NCBI GenBank assembly: GCA_032156805.1
Contig: JALDXQ010000224.1
Coordinates: 1 to 10,907 of the forward strand
Origin: Gp6-AA40 sp032156805
GTDB taxonomy: Bacteria > Acidobacteriota > Vicinamibacteria > Vicinamibacterales > UBA2999
DNA length: 10,907 bases
Direction: 5' to 3'
Part shown: piece by piece, positions 5,733 through 10,907 of the stretch
Layout of the letters: each line of letters begins with the position of its first letter
Position numbering within the stretch: position 1 is the first letter of the stretch
Notes under the pieces: model-generated
Told to the model about the DNA's origin: nothing
Database searches by the model: none
What the model saw: the letters and a program-made list of their open reading frames with translations, nothing else
Program-made: the position numbers and the translations under genes

Positions 5733-8372
5733 CTATTCGGCGCGCAGCGCAATCACCGGATCCACCTGCATCGCGCGCCTCGCCGGCACGTAACAGGCGA
5801 GGACTGCGACGGCAACCATCCCGATTGGAACCGCCGCAAAGGTGACCGGGTCGGTCCGCGACACGGAGAAGAGGAGGCCTTCCATCAATCGTGTCAGCCA
5901 GATGGCACCGACGACCCCGAGCATTGCGCCGGCCGCGGCGAGCGCGACGCCGCGACCGATGATCACGCGGAACACCTCTGCGCGCGGTGCGCCGAGCGCC
6001 AGCCGTACCCCGATTTCGCGAGTGCGCTGTGAAACCAGATACGCCATGACGCCGAAGAGCCCGATCGCCGCAAGCGCCAGTGCCACGATGGCAAACAGCC
6101 CGAAGAGATACAAGTTGAAGCGGCGCGACCCGAACGAGTCGGATAGCCGTTCCATGGCCGGTGTGATGTCATGAAAGGCCGCCTGCGCGCTCACGCGGCG
6201 TATCGCGTCGCGAATCGCAGGGACCTGAGACTGCGGGTCCACGGCGCTGCGCCAGACGAGATACATCTGCCCGAAGACCGGTACCTCCATGGCCGGGTAA
6301 TAGACCATTGGCCGTATCTCATCATCGAGCCCGTACCTGCGGAGGTCACTGGCGACCCCAATCACCGTCCGTGTGCGATTGCCGAGGCTGCGCACAACGA
6401 TCGTCTTGCCAATGGGATCGTCGTTCGGCCAATACAACCGCGCGAGCGCCTCGCTGACGATAATGACCGGTGGGGCGTCTGGTCCGTCGGCTTCCGTGAA
6501 GTCGCGGCCCCGCAGCCCAATGCCCATCGTCGCAAAATAGCCGGGAGTAACCACACGCCAATTCGCGGACGGTTGAACGCCTGGGATGAGGGGTGCTCCT
6601 GGCACAACGATCTCCGTGTTTGGCGTGCCGCCTTCGGCAAACGGGATACCGCTTCCCGTCGACACGTGCGTGATGCCCGGCAGCGTAGCCACTTCCGCGA
6701 CCATGCGGCGCCAGAAGTCGCCCCGTTTGTCCGCCGTATCGAACACGGTGGCGCTCGCCAGCATGACGCGTCCAGTCATCACGGCGTCGACAGCGAAGCC
6801 CGCATCCACACGTTGAAGCGTCACGAGGCTGCGGAACAGCAGCCCTGCGCCAATGAGCAGCGCAACGGACAGGGACACCTCTACCACCGTGAGCGACGCG
6901 CGAATCCGCTGACGCCCGCGCCCGCCCGTGGCCCCTCGACTCGCGTCGTGCAGCGCGTGTCCCTGTTCCCGGGCGGCGTGCAGCGACGAGAGCAGCCCGA
7001 ATGCGGCGGCCGACACGAGCGCACAACCGAGCGCAAAGCTCAACGCGATCCAGTCGATAGACGCTTCGTCGGCGCGAGGCACGACGGTCGCGGCGTACAC
7101 CGAGAGCACGCGAATGGTGATGGCCGCCAGGCCGACTCCGGCAGCGCCGCCGATGAAGGCGAGCACACACGACTCCGTCAGGCTGTGCCACACGATTCGC
7201 CCGCGTGATGCGCCCACCGCGACACGAATCGCAAGCTCCTTCTGACGAGCCGCGCCTCTCGCCAGCAGCAGGTTCGCGACGTTGATGCACGCGATGAGCA
7301 GGACGAGCAGCACGGCGGCCTGGAGCACGAGGAGCGACGCTCGCACCCGCTGCGGAACGAGCCAGTCGTAGAACGTCACGAGACGGACGGTCCAGCCTTC
7401 GTTGTCCTTCGGGTACTCCGCTGCCAATCGTGCGGCAATGGTGGCGAGCTCGGCGCGCGCCTCGCTGAGCGTCACGTGCGGCTTGAGGAGTCCGATTACA
7501 TCCAGCTGATGATCGCCGCGCGAGCGGTTCGGATCGATCAATCGCGGCCGCAGCAGCTCAGTTTCGCCCCAGTCGAATTGGGCGGGCAGCACGCCGATGA
7601 TCGTGTGAGGGGTGTCGTTGAGGCGCACACTGGCGCCGATCACCCTCGGGTCGGCGCCGAACACGCGCCGCCACAGCGTGTCGGAAATGATCGTGACGTT
7701 CAGATTGCCGCCGGGCCGCGCTTCGTCGGCTTGGAAGTCTCGGCCGAGCGCCGGTGAGAAACCAAGCGCGGCCAGAAACTCCGATGTGACTCTGAGGGCC
7801 GGAACGAGCTCGGCGTCGGCGCCGGTGGTCACCGAGACCGTGCCTTCTTCAAACGCCGCCAGCGCTTCCCAGCTTGTTGCCTGCGCGCGCCAGTCCAGGA
7901 AGTTCGGGTCGGATGCCGAAAACTCCGGCCAGCCGCGCGCCTGGTTGCTCTCGTAGATGCGCACCAGGCGATCCGGATGGCCAAAAGGCAGCGGCCGCAG
8001 CATCGCGGCGTTGACGACCGAGAAGATGGCCGTATTGACACCGACGCCGAGCGCAAGCGTGAGGACGGCCACGGACGCGAATCCTGGACTCTTGCGCAGC
8101 GCGCGTCCCGCGTAACACACGTCTTGCCACAGTCGCTCCATGTGTGTCTCCCACCCGACATCGCGTACACGGTCTTTGACGCCTTCGACGCTAACCAGTC
8201 CCAGTTCGAGTCGCGCGAGACGAGTCGCCTGTTCGCGGGCCAGGCCGTGGCGCATCTTCTCCTCGACGGCCGCCTCCAGGCATGCGCGCAGCTCCTCGTC
8301 CAGATCGCGTTCTGCTCGCTCGCTGCGGGTGAACGCGTATGCGCCATTGATGACCCGCTTGAGCCACCGCAT
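5733..8372 (-). CDS. ABC transporter permease, FtsX/MacB type, acidobacterial duplicated orphan permease (ADOP) family
   Basis: An 879-residue inner-membrane protein. Residues 1-80 form the cytoplasmic ADOP prefix (SERAERDLDEELRACLEAAVEEK, then LARLELG and GWETHMERLWQDVCYAGRALRKSPGF). A first MacB-like half follows: a helix at about 98-123 (LTLALGVGVNTAIFSVVNA), a periplasmic domain at about 125-340, and FtsX helices at about 345-370, 400-425 and 442-462. A second copy follows: a helix at about 496-515, a periplasmic domain to about 745, and helices at about 752-780, 808-830 and 845-862. It ends with VPARRAMQVDPVIALRAE, the usual ADOP ending. MacB-type systems move substrates or forces across the envelope using a separate ATPase; none is encoded here, hence 'orphan'. 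The ATG at 8372 overlaps the padR stop by one base (TGATG) and has GGAGAG five bases upstream. The frame stays open further upstream, but that part reads antisense-like and overlaps padR. The substrate is unknown. Confidence 0.93.
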   Translation of the reverse strand: MRWLKRVINGAYAFTRSERAERDLDEELRACLEAAVEEKMRHGLAREQATRLARLELGLVSVEGVKDRVRDVGWETHMERLWQDVCYAGRALRKSPGFASVAVLTLALGVGVNTAIFSVVNAAMLRPLPFGHPDRLVRIYESNQARGWPEFSASDPNFLDWRAQATSWEALAAFEEGTVSVTTGADAELVPALRVTSEFLAALGFSPALGRDFQADEARPGGNLNVTIISDTLWRRVFGADPRVIGASVRLNDTPHTIIGVLPAQFDWGETELLRPRLIDPNRSRGDHQLDVIGLLKPHVTLSEARAELATIAARLAAEYPKDNEGWTVRLVTFYDWLVPQRVRASLLVLQAAVLLVLLIACINVANLLLARGAARQKELAIRVAVGASRGRIVWHSLTESCVLAFIGGAAGVGLAAITIRVLSVYAATVVPRADEASIDWIALSFALGCALVSAAAFGLLSSLHAAREQGHALHDASRGATGGRGRQRIRASLTVVEVSLSVALLIGAGLLFRSLVTLQRVDAGFAVDAVMTGRVMLASATVFDTADKRGDFWRRMVAEVATLPGITHVSTGSGIPFAEGGTPNTEIVVPGAPLIPGVQPSANWRVVTPGYFATMGIGLRGRDFTEADGPDAPPVIIVSEALARLYWPNDDPIGKTIVVRSLGNRTRTVIGVASDLRRYGLDDEIRPMVYYPAMEVPVFGQMYLVWRSAVDPQSQVPAIRDAIRRVSAQAAFHDITPAMERLSDSFGSRRFNLYLFGLFAIVALALAAIGLFGVMAYLVSQRTREIGVRLALGAPRAEVFRVIIGRGVALAAAGAMLGVVGAIWLTRLMEGLLFSVSRTDPVTFAAVPIGMVAVAVLACYVPARRAMQVDPVIALRAE

Positions 8373-8719
8373 CACAGCTCTCCGAGCGAGGCTTTCAGGA
8401 TTCGTCCGATGGCAGTGGTCTGGACCTCCCACGTGCGGGTCTCGCGTTTGAGCGTGGCGCGCCCGGAGCTGGTAAGCGAGTAGTACTTCGCACGCCGGTT
8501 GTTCTCCGTCGGTCGCCACTCTCCGCGGATCAGCCCGTCCCGCTCCAACCGGCGCAGGGCCGGGAAGAGCGAACCCGCGTTCACCTGGAAGACCCCCTTG
8601 CTGATTTGTGCGAGCCGGACGCCGATGCCGTATCCGTGCATCGGCTCCAGATCCAGGGTCTTCAGGATGAGCATGTACAGCGTGCCCTGTACGAGCCCGC
8701 TCGGCTTGTCGTCCGGCAC
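8372..8719 (-). CDS. PadR-family transcriptional regulator
   Basis: A 115-residue winged-helix regulator. The PadR signature is complete: GTLYMLILKTL (12-22), HGYGIGVRLAQISKGVF, then VNAGSLFPALRRLERDGLI (the recognition-helix and wing region), and NNRRAKYYSLTSSGRATL, followed by a short C-terminal dimer helix containing W. PadR proteins of this size are usually local repressors that bind as dimers to their own promoter and are released by ligand. The GTG at 8719 is chosen because GGAGG lies six bases upstream and the PDDKPSGLVQGTLY start is typical of regulators paired with ADOP permeases. The frame continues upstream to 8920, but that part has no homology I recognise and would cover the promoter. 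It overlaps the permease gene by one base, so the two are one operon, and an inverted repeat lies across its putative -10 region. Confidence 0.92.
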   Translation of the reverse strand: MPDDKPSGLVQGTLYMLILKTLDLEPMHGYGIGVRLAQISKGVFQVNAGSLFPALRRLERDGLIRGEWRPTENNRRAKYYSLTSSGRATLKRETRTWEVQTTAIGRILKASLGEL

Positions 8720-8745
8720 AGATCGCCTCCACTCCTCTAGCGCGA

Positions 8746-8773
8746 CTAGACAAGTTACACAACTCTCATCTAG
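8746..8773. promoter_or_regulatory. Candidate PadR operator: nested inverted repeat in the padR promoter
   Basis: The 28-base element has perfect five-base arms (CTAGA at one end, TCTAG at the other) separated by 18 bases. A second inverted repeat (AGTT-4-AACT) lies inside, its centre offset by one base. It lies 27-54 bases upstream of the padR GTG and covers the candidate -10 box. CTAG occurs again at 8737. PadR proteins often bind such dyads to repress themselves. The element lies between padR and the divergent EamA gene, so both could be affected. Confidence 0.4.
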
Positions 8774-8781
8774 CCGGTCAA
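8752..8781 (-). promoter_or_regulatory. Candidate padR-permease promoter
   Basis: On the minus strand, TTGACC (8781-8776, five of six matches to the -35 consensus) is followed after 18 bases by TAACTT (8757-8752, three of six matches to the -10 consensus). Transcription would start near 8745, about 26 bases before the GTG. The -10 side lies within the inverted repeat at 8746-8773, which fits autorepression. The weak -10 match keeps this tentative. Confidence 0.35.
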
Positions 8782-8849
8782 GAGGAGAGGAGAGAGCGGC
8801 TTGCGCCAGCGGCGTCCAGGCTCTCAAGATGGGGGTGGAGGTTGATCGG

Positions 8850-9722
8850 ATGCGCGTGTGGACAGCGCTGGCGTTTGCTGCGATTTTCATTATCTGGGGC
8901 TCGACGTACCTGGCAATCAAGTACGCGGTTGCGGAAATTCCTCCGCTGTTGACCGCCGGTCTCCGTCACCTCATCGCCGGCGCGGTATTGCTCGTCTGGG
9001 CGCACGCAAAGGGGCTGCGCGCGTCGGGCGTCGAATGGCGCCACAGTCTGGTCGTCGGCGTCCTGTTCTTCCTGATTGGCCACGGCACGCTGCATTGGGC
9101 GGAGCAGATCGTGCCATCAGGTCTGTCCGCGCTGCTTGTTGCCACCGAGCCGGTATGGATTGCGATCCTGCTGGCGCTGACCGGGCGAAGTCCGTTGCAG
9201 AGGCGGACGCTTGCCGGTCTGTTGCTCGGTCTGATTGGAGTCGGGGTCCTCGTTCGATTCGACGACAGCGCCGAGCCGCGTGTGCTGCTCATCGGCAGCG
9301 TTGCAATCCTTATCGGCGCTGCATCCTGGGCGGCGGGCGTCGTCTATGGTCAGCGCGTGCCGCTTCCTCGTGATCCCCTGCTGCGAACGGCGACCACGCT
9401 ACTGTGCGGATCCGCCCTGCTGCTGACGACGTCGGCTGCGGTCGGCGAGCTCGCGCACGTGCAAACGCCGTCGGTGCGTGCACTCGGATCGCTCGCGTTC
9501 CTCGTCGTATTCGGCTCGATCGTGGCGTTCTCCGCGTACTACTGGCTGCTCGATCGCTTTCCGGCGACGCTGGTAGCCACCCACACATACGTCAATCCTG
9601 CCGTGGCGGTGGTGCTTGGCTGGGCGTTCGGCGGGGAGGCGATGTCCGTTTCGCTGATCGTGGGATTGGCAATCGTCACGAGCGCGATCGCGCTCGTCAG
9701 CGCCAGTGAGGCGGCGACGTGA
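8850..9722 (+). CDS. EamA / DMT-superfamily transporter (YedA-like permease)
   Basis: A 290-residue inner-membrane protein with about ten predicted helices in two homologous EamA halves. Visible family motifs are IIWGSTYLAIKYAV (14-27) in helix 1, LRHLIAGAVLL in helix 2, SALLVATEPVWIAILLAL (93-110), LAGLLLGLIGVGVL (121-134), FGSIVAFSAYYWLL (221-234) and YVNPAVAVVLGW (247-258) followed by GGEAMS. The drug/metabolite transporter superfamily exports small metabolites or amino acids, usually by proton exchange; the substrate cannot be predicted here. The ATG at 8850 is preferred over the in-frame ATG at 8829 because GGAGG (8837-8841) sits eight bases before it and helix 1 starts right away. The frame reads open much further upstream, but that part overlaps padR in antisense. 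It is transcribed divergently from padR with 130 bases between start codons, and may share its regulation. Confidence 0.92.
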   Translation: MRVWTALAFAAIFIIWGSTYLAIKYAVAEIPPLLTAGLRHLIAGAVLLVWAHAKGLRASGVEWRHSLVVGVLFFLIGHGTLHWAEQIVPSGLSALLVATEPVWIAILLALTGRSPLQRRTLAGLLLGLIGVGVLVRFDDSAEPRVLLIGSVAILIGAASWAAGVVYGQRVPLPRDPLLRTATTLLCGSALLLTTSAAVGELAHVQTPSVRALGSLAFLVVFGSIVAFSAYYWLLDRFPATLVATHTYVNPAVAVVLGWAFGGEAMSVSLIVGLAIVTSAIALVSASEAAT

Positions 9723-9794
9723 CGGCCGACGCTCAGCGATCGGAGACGCGAAAGCGCCGAGCGGTGGTCGCGCCGCTGACGACAACCCAATCAA

Positions 9795-10241
9795 CTAGCG
9801 GCCACTGAACAGCGCGTAGCCGTAACGGCACGGCTCGACCGCGCAGCGATACATGGTCACTTTCAGCGTGTGGTTCCCAGTGTGGCCGTACGGAACTGTC
9901 ACGATCGGCAGACTGTCGCGGCGCGTATCCTGGTCGACCCTGGTCCCGTCCGTCTCGTAGAGCTCCAGATCGATATCCGCGCAGTCTTCGTCGCACGCCG
10001 CCACGATCTTGTAGGTGCGGCTCTGATCGCTGCCGACATTCAATGTCCAGCGGTGATAGCGCCCTTCGCCCAGCTGGCCCTCTCTGAAGAGATCCAGTTG
10101 ATAGCTGTCCAGGCCCATCGCGGCGAAGGCCACGACCATTTGAGCCTTGACCTGATCCTGCCAGCGGTCGGCGTACGCGAGGGCCGCGCCGGACAACAGA
10201 GCGACGCAAACCGCTATCCCGATACCGATGTTCTTTCGCAT
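9795..10241 (-). CDS. Small secreted protein with PPC-like beta-sandwich character
   Basis: A 148-residue predicted exported protein. The N-terminus is a clear signal peptide (RKN, then a hydrophobic core IGIGIAVCVALLSG, then AALAYA), with cleavage near residues 22-24. The mature part starts with a helical stretch (DRWQDQVKAQMVVAFAAMGL). A beta-rich region follows: WTLNVGSDQSRTYKIVAACD, IDLELYETDG, then PYGHTGNHTLKVTMYRC and ending YGYALFSGR. The D-IDLELYE-DG pattern and the final strand resemble bacterial pre-peptidase C-terminal (PPC)-like domains, but this match is from memory. Two cysteine pairs, CDEDC (83, 87) and CAVEPC (133, 138), suggest disulfides or a metal site. The ATG at 10241 has GGGGAGG five bases upstream. 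It converges with the EamA gene, 72 bases apart, and stands alone. The function is unknown. Confidence 0.8.
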   Translation of the reverse strand: MRKNIGIGIAVCVALLSGAALAYADRWQDQVKAQMVVAFAAMGLDSYQLDLFREGQLGEGRYHRWTLNVGSDQSRTYKIVAACDEDCADIDLELYETDGTRVDQDTRRDSLPIVTVPYGHTGNHTLKVTMYRCAVEPCRYGYALFSGR

Positions 10242-10382
10242 AGCATCCTCCCCGCCGAGCGTCTTGGTGGAAGACATACAGAGATGGCTCACGTCCGTGA
10301 TCGCGTGGTGTACCTTCCGTTCGTGACCAATTCGTCTCTGATTTCTATAACGGGCAGATGACTGCCTGCGAACGCGCGCGCG

Positions 10383-10907
10383 ATGCACGCACCGCCAATG
10401 TGCGTTTGTTTGAAGTTGGATGCTGCGCGACCCACGGCGTCGTTCGACTTGGCGATGAGGGAGAGTGCCAACATGACATCCGCGTTGATCGCCTACTCGG
10501 GCTGGAGCTGCGGCGGTCTCCAGGCCTTGCAGGTCGCGAAGGACCCGCGCGTGAAGACGCTCGTGATCCACAACAGCGGCGTGCTGAACAACGGTCCGAG
10601 CGCGATTCCCGGAATGAACGTCGGCAAAGACGTGCTGCAGACGCTGCACACGTCCGTGATCTACGTCCAGGGAGGCCCCACGGACATCGCGTATGAAAAC
10701 GGGATGGACGACTTCAAGCGAATCTCGCACGTGCCGGCGGCGATCGCCAATCTCCCGGTCGGCCACGGCGGGACCTTCAATGAGCCCAACGGCGGCGCGG
10801 CAGCGTCGGTCGCGGTGAGCTGCCTCGATTGGCAGCTTCGCGGCGACGCGCAGAGCGCGAAGCGGTTCGTCGGCGACGACTGCGGGCTCTGCAGGGACAC
10901 GCAGTGG
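10383..10907 (+). pseudogene. Alpha/beta hydrolase C-terminal part, N-terminal third missing, cut by window edge
   Basis: The frame is open from an in-frame stop at 10359-10361 to the right edge. From about codon 37 it reads as the C-terminal part of a secreted-type alpha/beta hydrolase. The nucleophile elbow GWSCGG (40-45, Ser42) is followed by LQALQVAKDPRVKTLVIHNSGVL, an acidic region in IYVQGGPTDIAYENGMDDF (Asp101 candidate), a histidine in VGHGGTF (His128) and a CGLC motif near the end. Family members normally carry about 130 residues before the elbow, including the signal peptide, first strands and oxyanion loop. Here only about 40 codons exist, and the minus-strand gene ending at 10241 leaves no room for the rest. 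Possible starts are ATG at 10383, 10455 or 10473 (AGGGAG upstream of the last), none of which restores the fold. I infer a truncated remnant; a redefined short gene or an assembly join are alternatives. Confidence 0.6.

Noticed and set aside
6171..7208. 345-codon open frame on the plus strand, inside the permease gene
   Set aside because: Its composition is a shadow of the permease, with no hydrophobic segments or motifs, while the minus-strand frame shows clear FtsX/MacB features.
8373..8762. Upstream extension of the permease frame to 8762
   Set aside because: The extra 130 residues lack the family sequence and lie within padR. The ATG at 8372 begins at the typical ADOP N-terminus and overlaps the padR stop.
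8720..8920. Upstream extension of the padR frame to 8920
   Set aside because: It would cover the promoter region and the start of the divergent EamA gene. The GTG at 8719 has a good ribosome-binding site and the typical family start.
9759..9777. Possible terminator hairpin (AGCGGT...GCCGCT) between the EamA and secreted-protein genes
   Set aside because: The stem has only six pairs including a wobble, and no T run follows on either strand. Such GC dyads are expected by chance here.
10242..10766. Upstream extension of the secreted-protein frame to 10766 on the minus strand
   Set aside because: The extension has no signal or domain, would bury the clear signal peptide at residue 1 of the 148-residue form, and overlaps the hydrolase fragment on the other strand.
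1..10907. CRISPR arrays, insertion sequences, tRNAs or long direct repeats
   Set aside because: Looked for regularly spaced repeats, transposase motifs, terminal repeats and tRNA-like cloverleaf sequences by eye. None was found.

Overview
The window is a GC-rich chromosomal stretch of ordinary, densely packed bacterial genes, most likely from an Acidobacteriota genome (Vicinamibacteria-like is my guess). Three things point that way together. One is a TIGR02999-type ECF sigma factor coupled to a membrane Ser/Thr kinase with a C-terminal beta-propeller. The second is a PadR regulator overlapping a long ABC permease of the 'acidobacterial duplicated orphan permease' (ADOP) type. The third is the overall base composition. 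No single gene proves the phylum. I see no tRNA, rRNA, CRISPR array, insertion sequence, prophage or defence cassette.

Left block, minus strand (1-2122): a secreted di-heme cytochrome c peroxidase/MauG-like protein with two CxxCH motifs. It is followed, with a 4-base GTGA overlap, by a multi-spanning membrane protein of unknown function that runs off the left edge. The overlap suggests one transcription unit acting at the cell envelope.

Second block, plus strand (2231-5674): divergent from the first. It holds an ECF sigma factor and a 946-residue Ser/Thr kinase that overlaps it by 11 bases. The kinase is cytoplasmic, has one predicted membrane helix, and has a large TolB/WD40-like repeat region outside the cell. 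Together they look like a one-operon transmembrane signalling unit. The sigma factor has a Thr-containing segment where typical ECF factors carry the acidic region 2.2 motif, which makes activation by phosphorylation a plausible and testable idea.

Third block, minus strand (5733-8719), convergent with the kinase: a PadR repressor and a duplicated FtsX/MacB-type permease, joined by a one-base TGATG overlap. The padR promoter region contains an inverted repeat that may be its own operator. Divergent from padR is a DMT-superfamily (EamA) transporter at 8850-9722.

Right end: a small secreted protein with four cysteines and a PPC-like beta-sandwich look (9795-10241, minus). Then comes the C-terminal two thirds of an alpha/beta hydrolase (from about 10383, plus) that runs off the right edge. 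It appears to lack its normal N-terminal third, so it is probably a gene remnant.

Every gap between genes is shorter than 300 bases. The most interesting points are the sigma/kinase pair, the padR operator candidate, the di-heme protein with its coupled membrane partner, and the truncated hydrolase.
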